NCBI RefSeq assembly: GCF_000621705.1
Contig: NZ_JHXO01000005.1
Span: 186,001 to 250,000, forward strand
Direction: 5' to 3'
Source: Prolixibacter bellariivorans ATCC BAA-1284
GTDB taxonomy: Bacteria; Bacteroidota; Bacteroidia; Bacteroidales; Prolixibacteraceae
DNA length: 64,000 nucleotides
Positions 26,673 through 36,085 of this stretch are shown in pieces; the first letter of the stretch is position 1; each line of letters opens with the position of its first letter. The position numbers and the translations under genes are program-made. The notes beneath the pieces were generated by a model. The model was not told the DNA's origin and made no database searches. It saw only the letters and a list, made by a program, of their open reading frames with translations.

Positions 26673-26710
26673 AGATAAAACTAATATTCAGCTATCTGAA
26701 ATAGCAGACT

Positions 26711-27106
26711 TTATTCTGTTCCATCGTGTATCTTAACGTATTCGGCTCCTCCCAGTTCTTTTTTGAACAGTTTACCGGGGCGGAAGATTACCTTGGAGCC
26801 ATCTATTAAGCTGGCATTGAATTCTTCTTCGGTGTCGGCGGGCTGGCTTTTTGCCGAAAGTCCCATGGTGCCGAAGTCACCCAGGTCGACTGTATAGCCG
26901 TCGGTTAGGGTGGTGGGAACAATTTGCAGGAAACCTTCGATAACCGATAATACATCCATTTCGTTGAGGGAAGAGCGGTCGGCAATTTCTTTAGCTATAA
27001 AGCGATGATTTCTGCGTCCTTTGCTGTTGATCGACGCATAATACTTGGGATTGGCGGCAACATCGCGCGGATTTTTCCGTGGTATCACCTTGTAATTGAT
27101 ACTCAT
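26711..27106 (-). CDS. HU-like DNA-binding protein, Bacteroidota type
   Basis: This 131-residue protein matches the longer HU-related family common in Bacteroidota: MSINYKVIPRKNPRDVAANPKYYA is the expected start, followed by a HU fold with IAKEIADRSSLNEMDVLSVI and a DLGDFGTM turn ahead of FRPGKLFKKEL. Such proteins bend and compact DNA. It has its own terminator and a 162-bp upstream gap. It is the gene next to the 21-nt-phased array, which makes HU-type binding to phased sites an attractive but untested idea. Confidence 0.92.
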   Translation of the reverse strand: MSINYKVIPRKNPRDVAANPKYYASINSKGRRNHRFIAKEIADRSSLNEMDVLSVIEGFLQIVPTTLTDGYTVDLGDFGTMGLSAKSQPADTEEEFNASLIDGSKVIFRPGKLFKKELGGAEYVKIHDGTE

Positions 27107-27268
27107 TCGGTTAAAAATTAAAGTTAGTAAAATAGGATTCTATCCTGGTAATTGTCTCTTAAAGTTAGCATAATAACTATTTAGAGTCAATTTAAATTTT
27201 TAACGGTATGGATATTATGATTGGAGAAGAATGTAGAGGTTTTATTGTTCTTATCGTGTTTTAATCTT

Positions 27269-27745
27269 TCAAGGTGCTATTCTGCTATATCTGATGGGTG
27301 ACTGGCTCGGAGCAGCGCTGCCTGTTCCAAGGCCAAAGGTATTATTATCAATAAACTCAGCCTTGTAATCCTGAGTCGTATCTAATCCATAAAGTGAAAA
27401 CAATTGACTGGCAATTTTCTTTTCGGTAAGAACAAACTCAAAATTAGATGAACGACCGATGCCGGTTACCCATGTATCTCCTACACTGACAAACAGGTCG
27501 ACATATTTGTTGTCATTCAGTTCCACTACTTTGCCCACAAAATTACCATTCTTATCCTCAGTGATTTTAATTTTAATTCCGTCGAACATAGTTCTTCCCT
27601 GAAGTTTCCATGTTCCCTTGAAATTATCGATTGGGGTTTTATGAAGAAGATTTGAATTGCAACCGAAAAATAAGAAGCTAATAAAAATAATAGCGATAGC
27701 CTTTAAGACCAACGGTTGGGATTTGTGATTGGGCATGTCTTGCAT
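27269..27745 (-). CDS. Small lipoprotein of unknown function
   Basis: This 158-residue protein has a signal peptide and lipobox LFFGC. An alternative start lies three codons in (MPNHKSQP). The mature part begins with a short linker and then FKGTWKLQGRTMFDGIKIKI and NGNFVGKVVELNDNKYVDLFV, a beta-rich, possibly lipocalin-like small barrel. I cannot name a family. It is followed downstream by the HU-like gene in the same orientation, with a 162-bp gap and no obvious terminator. Confidence 0.7.
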   Translation of the reverse strand: MQDMPNHKSQPLVLKAIAIIFISFLFFGCNSNLLHKTPIDNFKGTWKLQGRTMFDGIKIKITEDKNGNFVGKVVELNDNKYVDLFVSVGDTWVTGIGRSSNFEFVLTEKKIASQLFSLYGLDTTQDYKAEFIDNNTFGLGTGSAAPSQSPIRYSRIAP

Positions 27746-27841
27746 AATATAGAGGATGAAAATCTAATTTTGTTTCCCAATTTATAAAAATTTATGTTTG
27801 GTTGCAGAAGTCTGAAGAATAGTGAAAGATATTTACCGTAA

Positions 27842-29152
27842 TTATGGTTGTGTAGAGCTTTTGTTCGGGCGAATGCCCATTTCCCGGTATACCGGAAGAA
27901 TGGTTTCCTGGATTTTGGGAAGCTGGCGGGCAAACAGAAGGGCTCCTGCCACAACCGCAGCACCGCCAATGGCTAAGGTCAGTGGGGCGCCCACTACTTT
28001 GGCTACGGCTCCGGCAAACAGACTGCCGAATGGAGCGGTTCCCATAAAAGCCATGGCATAAAAGCTCATTACGCGGCCTCGTTTGCTGTCATCAACAACG
28101 GTTTGAATGATGGTATTGCTGGAAGCCATCGTGAGCATCATCCCGAGGCCAGTCAAAACCATGAGTATCATCGACAGCCAGAATAGGCGCGACTGTGAAA
28201 AGGCAATGAGTCCCAGCCCAAACACAGCAGCCGCTGCAGGAATGAGACGTTCCAATCCGTCCACGCTTTTGCGTGAAGCCAGGTACATGGCTCCGGTAAT
28301 GGCGCCCAGTCCGGTAGCTCCCATCAGAAATCCGAAGGTATGCGAATCGCCGTGAAGCACTTCCTTGGCGAAAACCGGCATCAGCACATTGTAGGGCATG
28401 CCCATCAGGCTGACGAGCGCCAGCAACAGAATGATGGATTTGATGGGAGCAAAGCCGAAGGTGTAATGAAAACCCTCCTTCAATTCTTGCATAACGCGGG
28501 TTGATTTCTTCGCGATAACGCGCGGGGTTACTTTCATGCCTATCAGCGATGCGATGACGACGAGGTAACTCAGCCCGTTGATAAGGAAGCAGACGCCTTC
28601 GCCGGTAGTGGCAATCAATACTCCGGCAACGGAAGGACCGATCAGGCGGGCACCGTTCACCATGGAGGAGTTTAGGGCGATGGCGTTGCCCAAATCCTTT
28701 TTCTTCTCGACCATTTCGATGACAAACGATTGCCGGGCCGGCACATCGAACGCGTTAATGAGGCCGAGCATAACGCTCAATGCCAGTATGTGCCATACCT
28801 CGATGATGCCGAGAAAGTAGAGCAGCGCCAGGGTGAGTGCCTGGAGCATAGCCAGCACTTGAGTCGCAATGAGAATATGGTATCGGTTCCGGCGGTCGGT
28901 GATGACACCTGCGTAAGACGCCAACAGAAAGGTGGGAATCTGGCCCGCAAAACCGACAACTCCCAACAACACGACCGAGCCGGTTAAGTGGTAAACCAGC
29001 CAGGGCATGGCAATCCGTTGAATCCAGGTGCCGGTGAGCGAAATGCTTTGTCCGCCAAAAAAGAGCCGGTAATTCCGGTATTGCAGCGAACGAAAAGTAT
29101 TTTTTAGTCCGTTGAGAGGTCTCGAGAGATAATTGTTTCCGGGTGTATGCAT
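27842..29152 (-). CDS. MFS exporter, MFS_3/EntS-like
   Basis: This 436-residue protein has about 12 membrane helices. LQYRNYRLFFGGQSISLTG at about 22-40, the MFS motif A-like loop GVITDRRNRYHILI near 79, and GLINAFDVPARQSFVIEMV are characteristic of the MFS_3 group that includes the enterobactin exporter EntS. Members usually export siderophores or drugs. The second half carries the matching loop DDSKRGRVMSFYAMAFMG. It lies 58 bp downstream of a co-oriented Vat-like acetyltransferase gene, so the two may form an antibiotic-tolerance pair, which is an inference. Confidence 0.93.
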   Translation of the reverse strand: MHTPGNNYLSRPLNGLKNTFRSLQYRNYRLFFGGQSISLTGTWIQRIAMPWLVYHLTGSVVLLGVVGFAGQIPTFLLASYAGVITDRRNRYHILIATQVLAMLQALTLALLYFLGIIEVWHILALSVMLGLINAFDVPARQSFVIEMVEKKKDLGNAIALNSSMVNGARLIGPSVAGVLIATTGEGVCFLINGLSYLVVIASLIGMKVTPRVIAKKSTRVMQELKEGFHYTFGFAPIKSIILLLALVSLMGMPYNVLMPVFAKEVLHGDSHTFGFLMGATGLGAITGAMYLASRKSVDGLERLIPAAAAVFGLGLIAFSQSRLFWLSMILMVLTGLGMMLTMASSNTIIQTVVDDSKRGRVMSFYAMAFMGTAPFGSLFAGAVAKVVGAPLTLAIGGAAVVAGALLFARQLPKIQETILPVYREMGIRPNKSSTQP

Positions 29153-29210
29153 AATTCTTTTCGAACCCCAAAATTAACAAATCCGCACCATGTTGTTCGG
29201 AAAAATCAGG

Positions 29211-29828
29211 TTAATCCTCGTCTGTTTTTTGGGTTAAGAAGGCAAGGTTGTCAGTGATTTTGTCCAGCTCCCAGTTCCACCACTGCATTTCCAGTAATTC
29301 CTTAATTTTCTTTTCCGAAAATCGCTTTCGCAGGACTTCGGCCGGATTTCCGCCGACAATGGAATAGGGGGCCACGTCTTTGGTGACGGTTGAATTGGTG
29401 GCAATGATGGCGCCGTCGCCAATATGTACTCCCGGCATGATAGTGGCGTTGGAACCAATCCAAACATCATTGTCGATAACTGTATCGCCTTTGTATGGTA
29501 ATTCTCCTGGTTGTGGCGTTGCTTTCTCCCATCCGTTTCCGAAAATGTAAAACGGGTAGGCGGTAATCCCATCCATCGGGTGGTTGGCTCCGTTCATAAT
29601 GAAGGTCACTCCCGAAGCAATCATGCAAAACTTCCCGATAATCAGTTTATCGCCGATAAAATCGAAATGGTATTTCACATTCTTCTCGAAGTTGTGTACA
29701 TCTTCAAAATCATCGTAATAGGTGTAGTCGCCCACAATAATGTTGGGGCGGGTAACGATGTTCTTCAGGAAGCAAAGACGATTGTAGCCTTCCAGTGGGA
29801 ATTTGGCATCTTTTGAGGGACCGGGCAT
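29211..29828 (-). CDS. Vat-like xenobiotic acetyltransferase (hexapeptide family)
   Basis: This 205-residue protein shows the left-handed beta-helix repeats of hexapeptide acyltransferases. It closely follows streptogramin A acetyltransferases (VatD type) as I recall them: VGDYTYYDD, IGKFCMIASGVTFIMNGANH with the catalytic His83, FGNGWEK, LPYKGDTVIDNDVWIGSNA, IMPGVHIGDGAIIATNS and SIVGGNPAEVLRKRF. The enzyme transfers acetyl from acetyl-CoA to a hydroxyl on the drug. Chromosomal relatives exist in environmental bacteria, and actual resistance should not be assumed. It is first in a possible two-gene unit with the MFS exporter. Confidence 0.9.
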   Translation of the reverse strand: MPGPSKDAKFPLEGYNRLCFLKNIVTRPNIIVGDYTYYDDFEDVHNFEKNVKYHFDFIGDKLIIGKFCMIASGVTFIMNGANHPMDGITAYPFYIFGNGWEKATPQPGELPYKGDTVIDNDVWIGSNATIMPGVHIGDGAIIATNSTVTKDVAPYSIVGGNPAEVLRKRFSEKKIKELLEMQWWNWELDKITDNLAFLTQKTDED

Positions 29829-30261
29829 ATGTAATTTTAAGTTGTTAAGCTGCGAGCAACTGTGTCAAAAACAATAGATACTGGTAAATGTTCTCTTTGT
29901 GGAAAAGGTGTTGGCTGACTAGCTGTAAAACATATTATTTTTTATTTAGATATTATATTTCATAACAAGCAATACTAGAGTGATTTATCCGGATTGATGA
30001 GACCGTTTCTTTTGGTGAACTGCAATAAACCTTCCGTATTTCCCGTTTTAACTGTTTTTTTTGGTTAAGAAATCTTATTTTTGGTTCGGTAAGTTTTCGG
30101 TAGAATGTATTTTGTAGGAGCAAACAAAGTTTTGCTGGAAACTTTGGATTAAGGAAAATAAGTAAACCTAACCATTAAAATGTCTTTTTACCATTTAATT
30201 GGTATCCTTTCCTGACGAAATGGTCTAGGTATTAGGCAATTTAGGAGTAAATATTGAACAT
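29829..30261. other. Gene-free AT-rich gap upstream of trehalase
   Basis: No gene was found in these 433 bp. TATTTTTG at 30076-30083 matches the TAnnTTTG -7 consensus on the plus strand, about 180 bp before the trehalase start, so a long leader is possible. No TTG box at the right distance was seen. AAACCTAACCATTAAAATG at 30164-30182 is another A/C-rich leader-like stretch. Confidence 0.35.
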
Positions 30262-31896
30262 ATGAAGAATTATTTTGCTTTCCGGCAGGCAATCCACCGT
30301 CCGTTTTTCTGGCTGTTTCTAACCTTATTGGTTGCGTTTTCAACCAGTTGTCAGAAACAAGCCACCGAACCCGTAGATGTTGGCACTCCCGAGGCCCTTT
30401 ACGGCCAGTTGTTCTACGATGTACAAAAGACAGATATCTTCCCCGATAGCAAGACGTTTGTCGATTGCGTTCCCAAGGAATCTCCGGCCAAAATTCGTGA
30501 AGCATACGAAGGTATTGCAGGAAAGGATGATACTAAGGTGTTGAAGCAGTTTGTAGAGAAGCACTTTATTATTCCAGCCTATCATCCTATGAGTAATCCG
30601 GATACGTTAGCTATCCAAAAACATATCCGGCACTTGTGGTCGGTTTTGTTGCGGCAACCCGATGTTGCTCATTCAGGAACACTTATACCTTTGCCTAATA
30701 AGTATGTAATCCCCGGAGGACGTTTCCGTGAAGTTTATTACTGGGATAGCTATTTTACGATGTTGGGATTGGCTACCGACGGAGAGATAGATGTAATCAA
30801 TTCGATGATTGATAACTTTGCCTATATTATCGATACCATTGGATTTATTCCCAACGGAAACCGGACCTATTACCTGACACGTTCACAACCACCTTTCTTT
30901 GCGTTAATGGTCAGTTTACTTGCCCGACTGAAGAAAGATGATTCCGTTTATGTACACTATTTACCCCAAATGGTTGAGGAATATCATTTTTGGATGCATG
31001 GCGCAGATAAAGTCAGTGCTGATAAAACAGCGTGCGGGCATGTTGTTCGAATGGAAGACGGTACTTTATTGAACCGTTATTATGACAAAGGGGATTTTCC
31101 GCGTTCGGAGGCTTACAGCGAAGATGTTCATACGGTTAGACAGGCACTGGCTCTCAATCCGTCGTTGGATACGTTGAAGATGTATCGTGATCTCCGTTCG
31201 GCTGCCGAGTCGGGATGGGATTTTTCCAGCCGTTGGCTGAAGGAATCACCGGACGGAAGTTTTCCTTTATATACCATGCACACGACGGATATTGTTCCGG
31301 TCGACCTGAATGCATTGATGTTCAATATGGAAAAAACCATTGCTCATGCATACAAGGTAAAGGGCGATTCGGTTTCGTCAGCCCGGTTTGAGCAAAAAGC
31401 GCAAAAAAGGCTGGAAGCATTGAACCGCTATTGCTGGAATAGTGAGAAAGGCTATTATTTCGACTACGATTATACCACGGGAAAACAGACAAGTATTGTT
31501 TCGCTCGCTGCTGTTTATCCGCTATTCTTTCATATGGCTTCCGCGAAACAAGCTTCCGAAGTGATGAAAGTGGTAGAGGACGAACTCCTGAAGACCGGAG
31601 GGGTAGTCACGACTCCTTATGCTACCGGACAACAATGGGACTCGCCTAATGGGTGGGCACCACTGCAGTGGATTTCGATTCAGGGACTTCGCAATTATGG
31701 TTACGATGCGCTGGCGAACGAAATCAAACAGCGTTGGATGAAAGTGAATGAGGAAGTATACCGGAAGTATCACCGAATGGAAGAAAAGTACAATGTGGTG
31801 AATCCCGAAGTTCCCGGCGGTGGTGGCGAATATCCTAATCAGGATGGGTTTGGCTGGACAAATGGAGTATACCAGCGGTTGGCTGCAGAGAAGTAG
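30262..31896 (+). CDS. Alpha,alpha-trehalase (GH37), lipoprotein
   Basis: This 544-residue protein has a signal peptide and lipobox STSC (Cys30), placing it in the periplasm or at the surface. Both trehalase signatures are present: PGGRFREVYYWDSYF near residue 152 and QWDSPNGWAPLQW near 455. By comparison with E. coli Tre37A the catalytic acid is Asp320 (ESGWDFSSRW) and the base Glu523 (GGGEYPNQDGFGW). It hydrolyses trehalose to two glucose. It stands alone, with an inverted repeat at 31953-31977 (GTCGAAAAAA paired with TTTTTTCGAC) in the 140-bp gap before the next gene. Confidence 0.95.
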   Translation: MKNYFAFRQAIHRPFFWLFLTLLVAFSTSCQKQATEPVDVGTPEALYGQLFYDVQKTDIFPDSKTFVDCVPKESPAKIREAYEGIAGKDDTKVLKQFVEKHFIIPAYHPMSNPDTLAIQKHIRHLWSVLLRQPDVAHSGTLIPLPNKYVIPGGRFREVYYWDSYFTMLGLATDGEIDVINSMIDNFAYIIDTIGFIPNGNRTYYLTRSQPPFFALMVSLLARLKKDDSVYVHYLPQMVEEYHFWMHGADKVSADKTACGHVVRMEDGTLLNRYYDKGDFPRSEAYSEDVHTVRQALALNPSLDTLKMYRDLRSAAESGWDFSSRWLKESPDGSFPLYTMHTTDIVPVDLNALMFNMEKTIAHAYKVKGDSVSSARFEQKAQKRLEALNRYCWNSEKGYYFDYDYTTGKQTSIVSLAAVYPLFFHMASAKQASEVMKVVEDELLKTGGVVTTPYATGQQWDSPNGWAPLQWISIQGLRNYGYDALANEIKQRWMKVNEEVYRKYHRMEEKYNVVNPEVPGGGGEYPNQDGFGWTNGVYQRLAAEK

Positions 31897-32036
31897 TTAT
31901 ATGGTATACCTTCCCTGGCTATTTTATCCGATTATCTGTTCTGATATTTAGTGTCGAAAAAATGTTTTTTTTTCGACAACATAAAGATTTTAATTAACTT
32001 ACCAATCTTTAACCTGCTAACCTGGACGCTTGTTTC

Positions 32037-35000
32037 ATGATGAAGAATTTAACCCCGGAAGCCAGCCTGACGCAAAGTGATAACGATATTGCTGAAAAAG
32101 CCTTTGACAATTTTCTGGCAATTATTTCGAGAGACGGTTCCTTCTCGATGTCTTTGTTGTCTTTGCTTCAGGATTTAGCGAAAGCCCGGGCCATCTCGGT
32201 TTTGTCTCGTGTCAACGGGAAGGATTTTGATATTGTTTTTTCCAACCTCTCAGTAATTGCGGCAGGTAAGGATTTCTCCGATTTATCCCCTATCATACAT
32301 CGATGGAGCAACCTTCGTCAACCCCACATAATTTGCTCAGACGACGTGGTTTTGGTTGAAGAGTTGTTGTCCGAAAATACAATTCCCGTTTTCAGTCTTC
32401 CGCTTTTGGTTGGAGGCAGGTTAACTGGACTGATCCTGTTCTGGGGTATTCCGGAAGATGCAGATATTGATGATGACTCCTTTCAGCAACTGGCCCGGAT
32501 GGCTCCGGTGTTGGCTTTATTGGTTGAGCAAGGTGTCGGGAAAATATCCGGGGAGATAACTGCAAATCAGATTTTGGAAGAATCTTCTCCGCTGCCAGAT
32601 ATCTCCTTACAAGATAATCTTCGATTGTACTCATCAATCCTGGGAAATGTTCCCGGCCTAATCTATCGCTGCAAAAACGATCGCGACTGGACAATGGAAT
32701 TTGTCAGTCAGGGATGCCTCAGCCTGACAGGATATCAACCGGACGAGATGATTGGAAGCAAGGCAATATCGTATGGAGAGTTAGTTCTCGAAGAACATCG
32801 GGAATCATTGTGGGAACAATGGCAGAAAGTTTTAGAGAATGGAGATGTTTTTCAGGGAGAATATCAGATTCGTTCTGCAGACGGGAAAATAAAATGGGTG
32901 TGGGAGCAGGGAAGTGGCATATACAATGGCGATGGTGAATTGATTGCACTGGAAGGCATCGTCATGGATATTACCGGGAAAAAGGAGACTGAAAATGAAT
33001 TGAAAGCGAGCCGGGAGTATAATCGGACTCTGTTTAACCTGGCGTCGATTGGATTGGTATTGACGACGCTGGACGGAAAATTGGTTGATATGAATCCCGC
33101 CATGCTCGGTATTATCGGATATACAAGGGAAGAAGCGCTGAGATTGGCTTATCGGGATTTAATACCATCGGTGTACCGTGAGCAGGAAGAGGAGCAGCTG
33201 AATAGTTTACTAAACCAGGGACATTTTGGCCTATGTGAAAAGGAATATATCCATAAGGACGGGCATTTGATACCGGTTCGGTTGAAAGGGCAGATTCTGG
33301 TAGAGAAGGGGGTGAAATATATATGGGCAAGTGTAGAAGATATTTCTGAGCAAAAACAAGCTGAAAAAGCGCTGAAAGAGAGCGAATCATTGCTGAAAGA
33401 GGCGCAGCGCGTTGGACGAATGGGACATTATGTTCTTGATATGGCTTCAGGAACGTGGACCAGTTCTGAAACGTTGGATCGATTGTTTGGTATTGAATCA
33501 ACGGAAATGAAGACCGTGGAGTCGTGGCTGGGATTTATTCTTCCGGAATACCGTAAAAGCATCGAAAATTATTTCCTGAATGAGGTTATAGGAGAAGGCA
33601 AACCTTTTGACAGAGTTTATCCTGTTCGTCGAAAAAATGATCAGGAGGTTCGTTGGTTGCACGGAATAGGTGTGTTGGAGTTTAATGATGCCGGCCAACC
33701 GGTAAAGATGTTTGGCGTCATTCAGGATATCACTGAGGATAAGAGAGCCGAAGAGGCCTTAGTGGAAAGTAAGCAGAAGTACAAATACCTGTTTCACAAC
33801 AATCCGCATCCCATGTGGATTTATGATCTGGAAACGTATCAATTTATCGAAGTAAATAATGCTGCAGTAAAACATTACGGATACTCAAGAGCTGAGTTTC
33901 TGTCGATGACCATTAAAGATATTCGCCCGGAGGAAGATGTTGCGCAATTGATGATAGATTTGGGAAGACATGAAGATGACTTTGATTGGGCAGGAGAGTG
34001 GCGGCATAAAAAGAAAAATGGTGAGATCATCAGTGTCGCAGTCAGTTCCCATCGTTTAACCTTTAACGATCGTCCTGCCCGACTGGTATTGACAACCGAT
34101 GTTACCGAACGAAATAAAGCCCTGAAAGCTTTGCATGATAGTGAGGAGCGTTACCGGACACTGTTCAGTAATAACCATGCAACCATGTTCCTGATTGATA
34201 AAAACACCGGAAACATTATCGATGCAAATCAGGCGGCTGTGGATTTTTATGGTTGGACGTACGAAGAGCTCACATCCATGAATATCGCGGATATTAACAC
34301 GCTTCCGTCAAATGAAATTAGAGATAAGCTGCAGAACGTCGATTATTCAACACATAATCACTACGAATTTAAGCACCGGAAAGCCGATTATTCTACCTGT
34401 AGTGTAGAAGTATTCAGCGGCCCAATAGTTCTTCGTGGTATACCGATGGTTCATGCCATTGTGCATGATGTTACTCCACGAAAAAAGGCTGAGGAAATGC
34501 TGTTGACCCTAAGTGTCGCGGTAGAGCAGAGTCCGGCATCTTTTATCATTACCGGAGCCGATGGATTGATACAGTATGTTAATCCGCGTTTTTCTTCCTT
34601 GACCGGCTATTCATTGGAAGATGTGAAAGGCCGTAGCCCGAGAATTATGAACCCTGGGCACCTTCCTGAAGAAGATTTTAATACGATGCTGGCAGCCCTG
34701 CGACAAGGGAAAGAGTGGAAAGGCGAATTTCTGAATAGAAAAAAGGACGGTAAGTATTACTGGGAAAATGTTACTGTATCACCCATTGTTAATAATGTCG
34801 GTGAAATCACGCAGTACATTGTTATCATGGAAGATGTGACTGACAAGAAGCGGGCTGAAAATGAACTGAAGAAAAGTGAGGCATCGCTGAGGGAAGCGCA
34901 GGAAATTGCCCGGATGGGGGACTGGGAGTATGATTTGGTCAATGAAACCATGCATTCTTCAGATAATTGCAACAAGATATTCGGTCTGCAACCGGCAAAG

Positions 35001-35978
35001 GGAATGCGATCTTATAATGACTTTCTGGAGCGTTTGATACCCGACGATCAATATCTGATTCAGAAATTATTCGATCGACTCTCGGTCGAGAAACAGATGC
35101 TTGAGGATGAGATACGTATTGTTCTTCCCGATGGACAGCAACGATGGTTAAATAACCGCATTGTTCCGATTTTTGAAAACGGTGTGCTCATCAGGCTTAA
35201 GGGGGTGATAATGGATGTTACCGAATATAAGCAAATGGAAAAAGCCCTGGTGAAAGCGAAGGAGCAGGCGGAAGAAGGTGATAAGCTGAAGTCTGCTTTT
35301 TTGGCAAATATCAGTCATGAGATCAGAACGCCAATGAATGCTATCGTTGGTTTTACCAATTTGCTGGAAGAACACATCGCATCGGATGAGCGTGAGCAGT
35401 TTATTCGTATCATCAATTCAAATGCTGACCATCTGTTGAATATTATCGACGATGTGATGGCAGTTTCCCGCTTAGATACTGAGTCGATTCCGCTTAAAGA
35501 AATGGATTTCAGTCCATTGGAGTTGATGGAGGATTTGCATCTCTCGTTTCGGCGGGAAGTGCGTAACAAGCCGATTGCCCTGACTAAGAGTCTTCCGGCA
35601 GGAGCCGAACACGACAAGCTGAAGGCTGATCGGGAGAAAATTCGCCAGGTTATGTCCAGTTTCCTTTCCAATGCAATAAAATATACCCATGAAGGAATCA
35701 TCGAAATCGGCTATTCAATTGCTTCCAATCAGGTGCGCTTTTTTGTTCGGGATACAGGAATGGGAATTCGGAAGGAAGAGCAGAAAAAAATATTCGAACG
35801 CTTTTACCGGACCGTGAGTGTTCAGAAACAAGCCATTGGTGGAACCGGTTTAGGACTCAGTATTGCTGAAAGTCTGGTACATCTGATGGGGGGAGAGATA
35901 GGTGTTGAATCGAATCCCGAAAAAGGCTCTGTTTTTTACTTCACAATTCCTTTGTCAGGAAAGCCAGGATACATATAG
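32037..35978 (+). CDS. Cytoplasmic multi-PAS sensor histidine kinase
   Basis: This 1313-residue protein lacks a signal peptide and membrane helices. Residues about 20-170 look like a GAF-type module (SLLSLLQDLAKARAISVLSR). About seven PAS/PAC modules follow between 195 and 1070, recognisable from repeated ends such as ALEGIVMDITGKKETENEL, FGVIQDITEDKRAEEAL, VIMEDVTDKKRAENEL and LKGVIMDVTEYKQMEKAL. The kinase core has FLANISHEIRTPMNAIVGF (His1094), then an HATPase domain with FLSNAIKYTHEGI, DTGMGIRKEEQ and GGTGLGLSIAESL. No receiver domain is attached, and no response regulator is adjacent. PAS modules sense redox, light, gas or small ligands; which one is unknown. Confidence 0.93.
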   Translation: MMKNLTPEASLTQSDNDIAEKAFDNFLAIISRDGSFSMSLLSLLQDLAKARAISVLSRVNGKDFDIVFSNLSVIAAGKDFSDLSPIIHRWSNLRQPHIICSDDVVLVEELLSENTIPVFSLPLLVGGRLTGLILFWGIPEDADIDDDSFQQLARMAPVLALLVEQGVGKISGEITANQILEESSPLPDISLQDNLRLYSSILGNVPGLIYRCKNDRDWTMEFVSQGCLSLTGYQPDEMIGSKAISYGELVLEEHRESLWEQWQKVLENGDVFQGEYQIRSADGKIKWVWEQGSGIYNGDGELIALEGIVMDITGKKETENELKASREYNRTLFNLASIGLVLTTLDGKLVDMNPAMLGIIGYTREEALRLAYRDLIPSVYREQEEEQLNSLLNQGHFGLCEKEYIHKDGHLIPVRLKGQILVEKGVKYIWASVEDISEQKQAEKALKESESLLKEAQRVGRMGHYVLDMASGTWTSSETLDRLFGIESTEMKTVESWLGFILPEYRKSIENYFLNEVIGEGKPFDRVYPVRRKNDQEVRWLHGIGVLEFNDAGQPVKMFGVIQDITEDKRAEEALVESKQKYKYLFHNNPHPMWIYDLETYQFIEVNNAAVKHYGYSRAEFLSMTIKDIRPEEDVAQLMIDLGRHEDDFDWAGEWRHKKKNGEIISVAVSSHRLTFNDRPARLVLTTDVTERNKALKALHDSEERYRTLFSNNHATMFLIDKNTGNIIDANQAAVDFYGWTYEELTSMNIADINTLPSNEIRDKLQNVDYSTHNHYEFKHRKADYSTCSVEVFSGPIVLRGIPMVHAIVHDVTPRKKAEEMLLTLSVAVEQSPASFIITGADGLIQYVNPRFSSLTGYSLEDVKGRSPRIMNPGHLPEEDFNTMLAALRQGKEWKGEFLNRKKDGKYYWENVTVSPIVNNVGEITQYIVIMEDVTDKKRAENELKKSEASLREAQEIARMGDWEYDLVNETMHSSDNCNKIFGLQPAKGMRSYNDFLERLIPDDQYLIQKLFDRLSVEKQMLEDEIRIVLPDGQQRWLNNRIVPIFENGVLIRLKGVIMDVTEYKQMEKALVKAKEQAEEGDKLKSAFLANISHEIRTPMNAIVGFTNLLEEHIASDEREQFIRIINSNADHLLNIIDDVMAVSRLDTESIPLKEMDFSPLELMEDLHLSFRREVRNKPIALTKSLPAGAEHDKLKADREKIRQVMSSFLSNAIKYTHEGIIEIGYSIASNQVRFFVRDTGMGIRKEEQKKIFERFYRTVSVQKQAIGGTGLGLSIAESLVHLMGGEIGVESNPEKGSVFYFTIPLSGKPGYI

Positions 35979-35986
35979 TGAAAAGA

Positions 35987-36013
35987 GCCCGGAGGGAGAT
36001 TCCGGGCAGCTTT
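35987..36013 (+). terminator. Probable terminator after the PAS kinase
   Basis: GCCCGGA pairs with TCCGGGC across an 8-nt loop (GGGAGAT plus flank), followed by AGCTTTTG. The T-run is short, so this is a moderate call. Confidence 0.55.
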
Positions 36014-36085
36014 TGTACGGGAAATGGATTACTGTTATTTGATAAATAGGGAGGGACTGTGTGTGTATTATTGCGACTCAGTCGG

